Below are positions 1-5,340 of a stretch of DNA of 5,422 nt, piece after piece. This DNA is from JADLEX01 sp964586775. Its GTDB lineage: Bacteria; Lernaellota; Lernaellaia; JACKCT01. The notes under the pieces were generated by a model, which was not told the origin of the DNA, ran no database searches, and saw only the letters and a list, made by a program, of their open reading frames with translations. The DNA lies in NCBI GenBank assembly GCA_964586775.1, contig CAZPJD010000060.1, positions 1-5,422 of the forward strand, written 5' to 3'. The translations under genes were made by a program, and so were the position numbers. How positions within the stretch are numbered: position 1 is the stretch's first letter; every line of letters begins with the position of its first letter.

Positions 1-37
1 TTTCCAGCTTGAAAGGAAGAACGGTTTGCGCGATCAT
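1..37 (-). CDS. Start of a probable IS1380-like transposase (partial, runs off left edge)
   Basis: Read leftward, an ATG at 37 opens a frame giving MIAQTVLPFKLE before the window ends, so only 12 codons are visible. A good ribosome-binding site, GAGGTG at 48-43, lies 5 nt upstream. The short 'Q-[ST]-[VI]-LPFK' opening is, from my knowledge of the family, typical of the N-terminus of IS1380-type DDE transposases. The catalytic residues, the other end of the element and its terminal repeats are all outside the window, so the family call rests on this motif alone. It is followed on its upstream side by an intergenic leader with an inverted repeat. An unrelated gene start with a similar peptide cannot be excluded. 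Confidence 0.55.
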   Translation of the reverse strand, partial: MIAQTVLPFKLE

Positions 38-43
38 GGACTC

Positions 44-104
44 ACCTCGTTGGTGAAATCTGCGGATCGTCTCGACAAACGCATCCTACCAGATTCAACG
101 AGGT
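44..104 (-). promoter_or_regulatory. Inverted repeat in transposase leader that overlaps its Shine-Dalgarno site
   Basis: ACCTCGTTG at 44-52 and CAACGAGGT at 96-104 are perfect 9-bp inverted repeats separated by 43 nt. In a leftward transcript beginning to the right of 104 they can pair. The arm nearest the gene contains the GAGGT of the ribosome-binding site. A transcript starting between the arms, for instance from a weak TAGGAT -10 candidate at 88-83, would lack the distal arm and leave the site open. This resembles the read-through protection known for IS10 and IS50. The repeat is seen; the function is inferred. On the plus strand the distal arm is followed by a T run (to 109), so a weak long-loop terminator is an alternative reading. 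Confidence 0.4.
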
Positions 105-129
105 TTTTTATTGCTCAGCGAAATCAATC

Positions 130-167
130 GCGGAATTGGGGCATGAGCGAATTTCCCCGATTTCCGC
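130..167 (+). repeat. Imperfect palindrome upstream of the CNNM gene
   Basis: GCGGAA (130-135) plus GGGG (138-141) can pair with CCCC (155-158) plus TTCCGC (162-167). This gives a 10-bp stem with a TT/GAT internal loop and a 13-nt apical loop. It ends 13 nt before the GGAG ribosome-binding site of the downstream gene. It could be a leader hairpin or a terminator-like remnant, but there is no T tract and no recognised riboswitch sequence. It lies in the 152-bp gap between the transposase start and the CNNM start, which otherwise holds nothing I can name. Confidence 0.35.
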
Positions 168-189
168 ATGAACCGGCTCGGAGCGACCG

Positions 190-636
190 ATGATCGGCTC
201 CATCGCCGTCATTGTCGCGGTCGCGCTGGCCGTTTCGTTTTTCTGTTCGCTGGCCGAGGCCGCGCTGTATTCCATTCCGGTCAGCCGGATCGAGAGCCTG
301 CGAAACTCCGGCAGGGCCAGCGGCCGGGCGCTCGCCAAACTGCGCGACAATATCGAGCGGCCCATCGCGGCAATCCTGATCCTCAACACGCTCTCGCACA
401 CGACCGGCGCATCGGTCGCCGGCGCGATGGTCGGGCACCTTTACGGCAACACCGCGCTCGGGATCTTTACGGCGGTGTTTTCCTTCATTCTCCTCTGGTT
501 CACCGAGATCATCCCGAAGACGATCGGCGTCTATTACGCCTCCACATTCGCGCCGCTGCTGGCCGGGCCATGCAGGTCATGGTGTGGATCTTGTGGCCGT
601 TCGTCTGGGCGTCGGAGTTCACCATCCGGTTTCTGA
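190..636 (+). CDS. CNNM (DUF21) membrane domain, N-terminal half of a frameshifted CNNM-CBS protein
   Basis: Members of the CNNM/DUF21 family are inner-membrane proteins linked to Mg2+/Co2+ transport or efflux, often annotated 'hemolysin family' or CorC-like. This part supplies the transmembrane domain. Hydrophobic segments lie at about residues 2-22, 57-82 and 90-112. Family hallmarks are SLAEAALYS (usual form SxxETAL) near residue 20, the NTLSH motif near 65 and the EIIPKT loop near 103. The ATG at 190 is favoured because GGAG (180-183) sits 6 nt upstream and a stop at 169-171 closes the frame. Homology ends at about codon 126 (position 567). The rest, to the stop at 636, is low-complexity out-of-frame translation. 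The gene continues one frame back from about 570, so this is almost certainly the first half of one gene of about 348 aa. Confidence 0.8.
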   Translation: MIGSIAVIVAVALAVSFFCSLAEAALYSIPVSRIESLRNSGRASGRALAKLRDNIERPIAAILILNTLSHTTGASVAGAMVGHLYGNTALGIFTAVFSFILLWFTEIIPKTIGVYYASTFAPLLAGPCRSWCGSCGRSSGRRSSPSGF

Positions 637-1235
637 AACCCAAGGGTCCCGACATGAACCACAGCGAAGAGGACATCCTCTCCGTCGCCCGGCTCGGCCT
701 GCGCTCAGGGGCCATCATTCCCGAGGAACTCCAGTGGGTCGCGAATATCCTGAAGATCAACGACACCAGCTGCAAGACGCTCATGACGCCGCGCAGCGTG
801 GTGTTTTCGGTTCGATCCGATCTGAAAATGTCCGACGTGAAAAACGACGCGGTGACCTGGGCCTACAGCCGCATCCCGGTCACCGAGGCAAGCGACCTGG
901 ACCGCACCGTCGGGGTGGTCATGCGTCGTCACGTGATGGAAGCGATCGTGCGCGGCGAATGGGACCGAACCGTCGCCGATCTGATGCGTCCCGCGCATTT
1001 CGTTCCCGAATCGATGCGCGGCCACATCGTGCTTCAGGAATTCATCGACGAACGCCAGCACCTGTTCATGGTGGTGGACGAGCACGGCGGCGTCGAGGGC
1101 ATCGTGACGCTCGAGGACGTGCTCGAGGCCATGCTCGGCCAGCAGATCGTGGATGAATTCGATCGCTACACCGACATGAAGGAGCTGGCGAAGCTCAAGG
1201 GCCGCCATCGACGCAAGGAACTGAAGGTCTCGTGA
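570..1235 (+). CDS. Last TM segment and CBS-domain pair, C-terminal half of the frameshifted CNNM-CBS protein
   Basis: This frame opens as MQVMVWILWPFVWASE, the last membrane segment of the CNNM domain, and continues into a cytoplasmic CBS pair. Such pairs bind adenine nucleotides and regulate transport in this family. Visible family motifs are MTPRSVV at the first CBS start, YSRIPV, then FMVVDEHGGVEGIVTLEDVLE and the closing EIVDEFD-type QIVDEFD. No CorC_HlyC domain follows the CBS pair, which fits the shorter (about 350 aa) subgroup. Adding one base near 568-570 joins this cleanly to the upstream frame as ...LAGP-MQVMVW. The ATG at 570 has no convincing ribosome-binding site, so independent translation is doubtful; 579 is a second ATG. 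The gene ends 19 bp before the convergent Nudix stop. Confidence 0.8.
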   Translation: MQVMVWILWPFVWASEFTIRFLKPKGPDMNHSEEDILSVARLGLRSGAIIPEELQWVANILKINDTSCKTLMTPRSVVFSVRSDLKMSDVKNDAVTWAYSRIPVTEASDLDRTVGVVMRRHVMEAIVRGEWDRTVADLMRPAHFVPESMRGHIVLQEFIDERQHLFMVVDEHGGVEGIVTLEDVLEAMLGQQIVDEFDRYTDMKELAKLKGRHRRKELKVS

Positions 1236-1254
1236 GTCGTCAGCGGCCCCGGGC

Positions 1255-1659
1255 TCAGTATCGAACTTCGACGTAATCCCGCAGAATCTTCGCGTGATCG
1301 AAGCAGAGCGGCGACGGCGGATTCGCGGGATCGACGACCAGCACACCCTTGGCGTCGGACTGCGCGACGGGCTCGCCGTCGGCATCGGCGATGAACACGA
1401 CCGAGACGGTGTGAAGACGCGCATCGCGCGCCGGGTCGGAATAGACGTGAAACTGCCGGACGAGCGTCACGTCGAGCCCGGTTTCCTCTTTCGCTTCGCG
1501 AATTGCCGCCGCCTCGACCGACTCGCCCACGTCGACGAATCCGCCGGGAAGCGCATGACCGTGCGGGGGGTTCTTCCGCTCGATCAGCACCACGCCGCCG
1601 GCGCGAAGCCGAATCAGGATGTCCACGGTCAGGGCGGGGGTTTCAGGCTTCCAGGTCAT
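1255..1659 (-). CDS. Nudix hydrolase, ADP-ribose pyrophosphatase-like
   Basis: A 134-residue single-domain Nudix hydrolase, which cleaves nucleoside-diphosphate-linked compounds in the cytoplasm with Mg2+. The Nudix box GX5EX7REUXEEXGU is complete at residues 40-62: G40, E46, R54-E55, E58-E59, G61 and L62. Upstream is the ERKNPPHGHALPGGF stretch, and downstream the Y-S-D-P-A-R-D motif. In my knowledge both are characteristic of COG1051-type ADP-ribose pyrophosphatases, so ADP-ribose is the likeliest substrate; 8-oxo-dGTP or another nucleotide sugar remains possible. The ATG at 1659 is chosen because it opens the domain directly. The same frame is open up to 2067 but that part is antisense-frame noise inside the kinase gene. 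The start lies 11 bp after the kinase stop, so the two are probably co-transcribed; the ribosome-binding site is weak, consistent with translational coupling. Confidence 0.9.
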   Translation of the reverse strand: MTWKPETPALTVDILIRLRAGGVVLIERKNPPHGHALPGGFVDVGESVEAAAIREAKEETGLDVTLVRQFHVYSDPARDARLHTVSVVFIADADGEPVAQSDAKGVLVVDPANPPSPLCFDHAKILRDYVEVRY

Positions 1660-1670
1660 GAGTCGTCCGC

Positions 1671-3581
1671 TCAGCCGCCTTCGGCCTTTTTCTTCGCCGC
1701 GTGGTACTCGCGCGCAACGGTTTGATTCGTGGGATCGACCCGCCATGCGGCCTGAAACGCCGTCGCCGCTTTCTTGAAATTCCCTTGACGCTCGTGCTCG
1801 ATTCCCCACCGGCGAAAGTGCTCGAAAATCTTCGCCAGCTTTGCGTCGAGCTCGGCATCGTTCGCACGCAGATCGCGCGCGCGGTGGTACAGGCCATTCG
1901 CGTTGAAGAGCGGCGGTGAGACGTAGCATCCGGCGGCGTGGGCAAGATCGCCGGTGGTTTCCAGGATGTGCGAAAACGGGCTTGGCGCGGCGAAACGCAC
2001 CACGATGAGAATCAAGACGAGGCCGAATACCAAAGCCGGGGGGATGATGAGCGCGGGCGACTTCCACGGTGCCGACTTCCTCCCCTCGATGGCATTCGCG
2101 CCCTGCTTCGCCGTTTCGTTGTTGGGATCGAGACGAAGGACTTTGTCATATTGCGCACGCGCCTTCGTAAACTTTTTCTTTTTGCGATTCGACTCCGCCA
2201 TCGAGAGCAGATCGGCGATCTCCACGCTCAACTGACGCAGTTTTTCGAGCATGTCCCGCGCCTTGACGGAAGGGTACTGCTCGAGAAACTCGGCCAGCGC
2301 AGACGCCGCGGCGTCGTACTCCGAAATTTTCATGTGTTCGTGCGCGCGCAGAAGGACGGCTTCCTCTTCTTCCTTGATCCTGAGCAGGCGCTCGCGCAGT
2401 TCCTGATATTCGCCTTGACCCTCATATCGCGACGCGGTCTCGCCGAGCATTTCCACCGCACCCGACAGATCGCCCGCATCGGCGAGCAACCGGGCCTCGC
2501 GCATGGTCGCCTCGGCGTCGCTGCCGTGAAGCTTGGCGACGGGAGAGGGCGTGCCCATCGTGACGGTCTTCACGTCGTCGGTGAACACGGGTGGCGCCGA
2601 TTCGCGGACGCGCGCGCCCTCGATCGCGTCGCGCAACTCACCCATCGTCTGGAACCGACGATCGGCCGATTTTTCGAGGCATCGTGCGATCACGGCGCAG
2701 AGATCGTCGGAGAGATCGGGGCGTTTGACGCGCGGCGACGGCGGCGGATTTTGCAGCACCATCTTCATCAGCTCGGTGGTGCTTTCGCTTCGAAACGGCA
2801 GCTCGCCGGTCGCCATTTCGTAGAGCACGACGCCCCAACTGTAGACGTCGGAGCGGTGGTCGATTTGCCCGTCCCACTGCTCGGGACTCATGTATGGCGC
2901 GGTGCCCAGGATCTCGCCGCTGGTCGTGAGCTGGCTGCCGCCGTGGGCCTTGGCGATGCCGAAGTCCATGAGCATCGCGTGGCCGTTGTCCTCGACCATG
3001 ATGTTGTTCGACTTGATGTCGCGGTGGATGATGCCATTTTTGTGCAAATATTGAATGGCTTCGCAGATCTGCCGACCGACCTCGCGCATGTCCCGCTCGG
3101 AAAGCCAGCCCGACGCGCGCACCATTTGCTTGAGCGTGCGTCCGTGCATGAATTTCATCACGAAAAACAGAACCGGCCCCTCGCGACCGATCGTGTAGAT
3201 CGGGACGATGTTGGGGTGATCCATGCGCGCGGCGATCTTGATCTCTTCCTCGAAGCGCCGCGCGATGCGCTCCTCCTGGATCATGTCCATCGGCAGGACC
3301 TTGATCGCCACGGTGCGATCGACGTTGAAGTCCATCTCGCGCGCCTGATACACGCACCCCATGCCGCCGCGGCCGATGATGTCGAGGATCTCGTATTTCC
3401 CGGCGAGCACCGTTCCAGGTTCAAGCGTGCCGGCGAGATTCGAGGTCAGGGGAACGCGGCTGGGCTCCGACGTGGACACGCCGGTGCGCAGATCCGACCC
3501 GCAGTAGCGGCACTTGATCGCCTCGACGCGGATCTGCTCGTAACAAAACGGGCAGGTTTTGTAGCCTTCGGTCGCGGCCAA
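1671..3581 (-). CDS. Zinc-ribbon Ser/Thr protein kinase with a transmembrane segment and TPR-like repeats
   Basis: A 636-residue Hanks-type kinase, numbered from the TTG at 3581. Residues 10-27 hold a zinc ribbon, CPFC...CRYCG. The kinase domain spans about 63-325, with Gly-rich loop GRGGMGCVY at 70-78, ATP-anchoring K94, HRDIKSNN at 186-193, DFG at 206-208, possible activation-loop threonines T219/T220 and SPE at 232-234. All catalytic residues are present, so it should be active. A helical region follows, with a TPR-like unit (KFTKARAQYDKVLRLDPNN) shortly before a membrane segment at about 510-528, then a tail of about 108 residues with another TPR-like unit (GNFKKAATAFQAAWRVDPTN). The predicted topology is kinase inside, tail in the periplasm. 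The frame extends to a TTG at 3665, but that triplet has no ribosome-binding site and forms the -35 of a strong promoter. The 3581 TTG has AAAGGA 6 nt upstream. The protein substrates are unknown. Confidence 0.9.
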   Translation of the reverse strand: MAATEGYKTCPFCYEQIRVEAIKCRYCGSDLRTGVSTSEPSRVPLTSNLAGTLEPGTVLAGKYEILDIIGRGGMGCVYQAREMDFNVDRTVAIKVLPMDMIQEERIARRFEEEIKIAARMDHPNIVPIYTIGREGPVLFFVMKFMHGRTLKQMVRASGWLSERDMREVGRQICEAIQYLHKNGIIHRDIKSNNIMVEDNGHAMLMDFGIAKAHGGSQLTTSGEILGTAPYMSPEQWDGQIDHRSDVYSWGVVLYEMATGELPFRSESTTELMKMVLQNPPPSPRVKRPDLSDDLCAVIARCLEKSADRRFQTMGELRDAIEGARVRESAPPVFTDDVKTVTMGTPSPVAKLHGSDAEATMREARLLADAGDLSGAVEMLGETASRYEGQGEYQELRERLLRIKEEEEAVLLRAHEHMKISEYDAAASALAEFLEQYPSVKARDMLEKLRQLSVEIADLLSMAESNRKKKKFTKARAQYDKVLRLDPNNETAKQGANAIEGRKSAPWKSPALIIPPALVFGLVLILIVVRFAAPSPFSHILETTGDLAHAAGCYVSPPLFNANGLYHRARDLRANDAELDAKLAKIFEHFRRWGIEHERQGNFKKAATAFQAAWRVDPTNQTVAREYHAAKKKAEGG

Positions 3582-3636
3582 ACGCGATCCTTTCTCGCCC
3601 GAAATGTCGAAATACTCACCGGTGACCTGCGTCGCG

Positions 3637-3665
3637 ATGGTAGGGACGGGCTTGGGGGGTGTCAA
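3637..3665 (-). promoter_or_regulatory. Sigma70-type promoter of the kinase-Nudix unit
   Basis: Reading leftward, TTGACA (3665-3660) is a perfect -35. A 17-bp spacer separates it from TACCAT (3642-3637), which matches 4 of 6 bases of TATAAT. Transcription would begin near 3630, leaving about 49 nt of leader before the TTG start at 3581. This placement argues that the upstream in-frame TTG at 3665 is not the translation start. Confidence 0.55.
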
Positions 3666-3700
3666 GCAAAACGCGGGTTTTTTCGACGGCGCGATCGCGG

Positions 3701-3706
3701 TATGAT
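3701..3706 (+). promoter_or_regulatory. Candidate -10 element of the SGNH hydrolase gene
   Basis: TATGAT matches 5 of 6 bases of the -10 consensus and lies 24 nt upstream of the GTG start at 3731, giving a short leader. The -35 position (about 3678-3683) is only a T run, so the promoter would be weak or activator-dependent. It is back to back with the kinase promoter, with only about 12 bp between the two -35 regions. Confidence 0.35.
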
Positions 3707-3730
3707 TGCGTCCAATCGCGGAGGCTCGCA

Positions 3731-4789
3731 GTGAAACGCGTGGGCGTTGTTGTGATTGCGTCGGTGTGGCTTATGGCGTTTGCCGGGTTTCGGCCGACCA
3801 TCCACGTGCTGTCGATGGGCGACAGTTGGTCGAATCAATGGGTCGGCGACATGGTCGCCGAAATCGAGAGCCGCGGCGACACGGTGGTCGCGCACAACAA
3901 GGGCATCTACGGCTCGACGGCGGATTTGTGGGCGGACGCCGGTTCGTTTCTGCTCGCCGACGTCGTGGTCTATCTCAACGCGCATCCCGAGATCGAGTGG
4001 ATCGTCATCAGCCTCGGCGGCAACGACATGCTCGCCGAGTATGCCCTGGGCGGCGGCTTTGGCATGGCGCTTTTCGGCATGATCGAAACCGACGTGAGGC
4101 AGATCGTGAATACGCTGCTCGCAGCGCGGCCTTCGCTGAAGATCTGGGTGAACGGCTACGACTTCCTGAATTTCGAGCAATCGCCCCTGTGCATTCTGCT
4201 CGGTCAGGAGATTTTCGGTCCCTCGCTCACCTACAACCAGAACTTGGTGCTCTCGCAACTCACGGCGATGGCGCAGGATGTCGCGGGCGATTACGCGCAG
4301 GTCCACGCCGCGAATCTGCTCGGCTCGATGCAGGCCGCGGATGGCGTCCCGGGCGCGCCGAATCTTCTCCTCCCGTCTCCCGCGCACTACTTTGTGTACG
4401 ACGACTGCGTTCATCCGTCCGTCGGTGGATACCGAGTGCTGATGTCGCACATCTACGACGAATTCTTCGGGCCGTTGAATCCCGAGGTGACGACGACGAC
4501 AACAACCACGACTATCGCCTCGACGACCAGCTCGACCGCTCCAACCGACGACGATGCGGACGACGATGCGGACGACGATTTCGACGACGATGCCGACGAT
4601 GACGTGGATGACGATCTGAACGACGACGCGGATGACGATTTGGTCGATGACGACGCGGACGATGACCACATCGACGACGACGTCGCGGCGGATGACGACG
4701 CCGGTGCACCGAGTGAGGACGACGACGCGGATGCCGGCGACGATCGCCATCGCGACGAGGGGTCGGGCGCCGGCGCCTGCGGTTTTTAG
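3731..4789 (+). CDS. Secreted SGNH/GDSL-family hydrolase with Thr linker and Asp-rich C-terminal tail
   Basis: A 352-residue exported protein with an SGNH esterase/lipase-type fold. The GTG start at 3731 has GGAGG at 3720-3724, 6 nt upstream; the frame is open to 3659 but without such a site. Residues 1-20 form a signal sequence or N-terminal anchor (KR, then a hydrophobic stretch). SGNH blocks are all present: GDS at 30-32 with nucleophile S32; N56-x-G58-x-x-G61-x-T63; GGND at 96-99; and D225-x-x-H228 for the catalytic Asp-His pair. The domain ends near 252. An eight-Thr run begins at residue 254, then an Asp-rich tail from 273 made of D-D-D-x units, ending in ACGF. The bond hydrolysed (acyl ester on lipid, polysaccharide or peptidoglycan) cannot be told. 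There is no second membrane segment after the tail. Confidence 0.82.
   Translation: MKRVGVVVIASVWLMAFAGFRPTIHVLSMGDSWSNQWVGDMVAEIESRGDTVVAHNKGIYGSTADLWADAGSFLLADVVVYLNAHPEIEWIVISLGGNDMLAEYALGGGFGMALFGMIETDVRQIVNTLLAARPSLKIWVNGYDFLNFEQSPLCILLGQEIFGPSLTYNQNLVLSQLTAMAQDVAGDYAQVHAANLLGSMQAADGVPGAPNLLLPSPAHYFVYDDCVHPSVGGYRVLMSHIYDEFFGPLNPEVTTTTTTTTIASTTSSTAPTDDDADDDADDDFDDDADDDVDDDLNDDADDDLVDDDADDDHIDDDVAADDDAGAPSEDDDADAGDDRHRDEGSGAGACGF
4490..4699 (+). repeat. Thr-run and degenerate (Asp-Asp-Asp-x)n coding repeat
   Basis: Codons from 4490 encode eight threonines using four different codons (ACG, ACA, ACC, ACT), then a Ser/Thr-rich linker. From 4547 to 4699 come 51 residues of roughly four-residue D-D-D-x units, where x is A, F, V, L, H or similar. 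The first two 12-bp units, gacgacgatgcg, are identical, but later ones switch between GAC and GAT. The protein pattern is therefore better conserved than the DNA repeat, pointing to selection on the acidic tail rather than recent slippage. A looser acidic stretch continues to about 4760. Confidence 0.85.
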
Positions 4790-4794
4790 GCGCC
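4766..4794 (+). repeat. Three GGCGCC copies at the end of the hydrolase gene
   Basis: GGCGCC occurs at 4766-4771, 4772-4777 and 4789-4794, flanking the TAG stop. The last two copies could pair across an 11-nt loop containing five T. It may act as a weak transcription stop between the hydrolase and cytochrome genes, but no T tract follows the stem. Confidence 0.3.
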
Positions 4795-4829
4795 GTTACA
4801 CAAATTCGATTTCCACCTCCGGTTCATCC

Positions 4830-4858
4830 TTGAAACCCGTCTTGGGTGGGCGTATTAG
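4830..4858 (+). promoter_or_regulatory. Candidate sigma70 promoter of the cytochrome c gene
   Basis: TTGAAA (4830-4835, 5 of 6 match) is followed after exactly 17 bp by TATTAG (4853-4858, 4 of 6 match). Transcription would start near 4865, about 32 nt before the ATG at 4897. It suggests that the cytochrome is transcribed separately from the hydrolase gene upstream. Confidence 0.4.
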
Positions 4859-4896
4859 ATAGCCGCCGCCATTCGCGGAGAACAAGGAGCACTTCG

Positions 4897-5286
4897 ATGA
4901 GCGCGTTCCGTCCGATCGTTCGTTTTGGCGTGTTGTTTGCGGTTCTGACGCTTCTCGCCACGGTGGTTTCGGTGAGCACCGCGCCCGCGGCGGGAGTGCT
5001 CGGCGACGCCGCGAAGGGCGCCGCCCCGTACAAGACCTATTGCATGTCGTGCCACGGCGAAAAGGGCGACGGCACGGGCCCCGCGGCCGCGGCGCTCAAC
5101 CCGAAGCCGCGCAACTTCACCGACAAGGCCTACATGGCGACGGTGACCGACGAGTCCATCGTGAAGATCATCACCGAAGGCGGACAGGCGGTCGGCAAAT
5201 CGCCCCTGATGGTGTCCTGGAAGGCGGTGCTGAAGCCCGAGGAAATCAAAGACGTGGCGGCGTACGTGCGGTCGCTCGCGAAGTAG
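4897..5286 (+). CDS. Periplasmic monoheme cytochrome c, class I (cbb3-subunit-III-like fold)
   Basis: A 129-residue exported electron carrier. The ATG at 4897 has AAGGAG (4884-4889) 7 nt upstream, which decides against the longer in-frame start at 4846. Residues 1-32 look like a Sec signal peptide: FRPIVR, then a hydrophobic core, then a TAPAAG cleavage region. The mature part has a CxxCH heme site, C49-M-S-C52-H53, followed by GEKGDGTGP, a typical class I continuation. M105 in SPLMVSW is the likely distal heme ligand. The end LKPEEIKDVAAYVRSL is the standard C-terminal helix of this family. It probably shuttles electrons between a membrane complex and a periplasmic oxidoreductase or oxidase, but no partner gene is in the window. 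A hairpin terminator follows 22 bp after the stop. Confidence 0.92.
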   Translation: MSAFRPIVRFGVLFAVLTLLATVVSVSTAPAAGVLGDAAKGAAPYKTYCMSCHGEKGDGTGPAAAALNPKPRNFTDKAYMATVTDESIVKIITEGGQAVGKSPLMVSWKAVLKPEEIKDVAAYVRSLAK

Positions 5287-5308
5287 TCGAAAAACCGCTT
5301 CCGCCCGA

Positions 5309-5332
5309 AACGGCGCGCTTCGGCGCGCCGTT
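5309..5332 (+). terminator. Rho-independent-like terminator hairpin with UUCG loop after the cytochrome gene
   Basis: AACGGCGCGC (5309-5318) and GCGCGCCGTT (5323-5332) form a perfect 10-bp stem closed by a C(UUCG)G tetraloop, an exceptionally stable arrangement. The usual U tract is replaced by TTCGTATATG, apparently because the group II intron begins at 5341. The stem lies 22 bp beyond the cytochrome stop codon. Confidence 0.75.
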
Positions 5333-5340
5333 CGTATATG

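Noticed and set aside
562..575. Programmed ribosomal frameshifting in the CNNM gene
   Set aside because: There is no slippery heptamer of the X-XXY-YYZ type and no obvious downstream pseudoknot, and this family is not known to use recoding. A one-base loss or sequencing error is simpler.
1236..1254. A shared bidirectional terminator between the convergent CNNM and Nudix genes
   Set aside because: The 19-bp gap and nearby bases show only a short GC-rich self-complementary core with no proper stem and T tract on either strand.
1660..2067. An N-terminal extension of the Nudix protein up to 2067
   Set aside because: This part overlaps the kinase gene in another frame, is Arg/Ala-rich low-complexity translation, and precedes an ordinary Nudix start at 1659.
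3659..3730. An upstream start of the SGNH hydrolase at 3659
   Set aside because: It would bury the signal sequence behind 24 polar residues and run through the promoter region. The GTG at 3731 has GGAGG at ideal spacing.
1938..3734. A 598-codon plus-strand open frame opposite the kinase
   Set aside because: It is exactly antisense to a kinase with every catalytic motif. Its translation is rich in Arg, His, Asp and Leu with no recognisable domain, as expected for the mirror of a GC-rich coding frame.
4547..4699. The 12-bp periodicity as a CRISPR or noncoding tandem repeat
   Set aside because: The units have no spacers, stay in frame, vary at synonymous positions and encode a continuous acidic tail.
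3662..4750. A 362-codon minus-strand open frame opposite the SGNH hydrolase
   Set aside because: Its N-terminal Val/Ile-rich repeat is only the complement of the GAC/GAT codons of the Asp tail. The plus-strand gene has a signal sequence, catalytic blocks and a strong ribosome-binding site.
4846..4896. A longer cytochrome c start at 4846
   Set aside because: It would put a charged Arg/Ser-rich stretch before the signal peptide and overlap the predicted promoter. ATG 4897 has AAGGAG 7 nt upstream.
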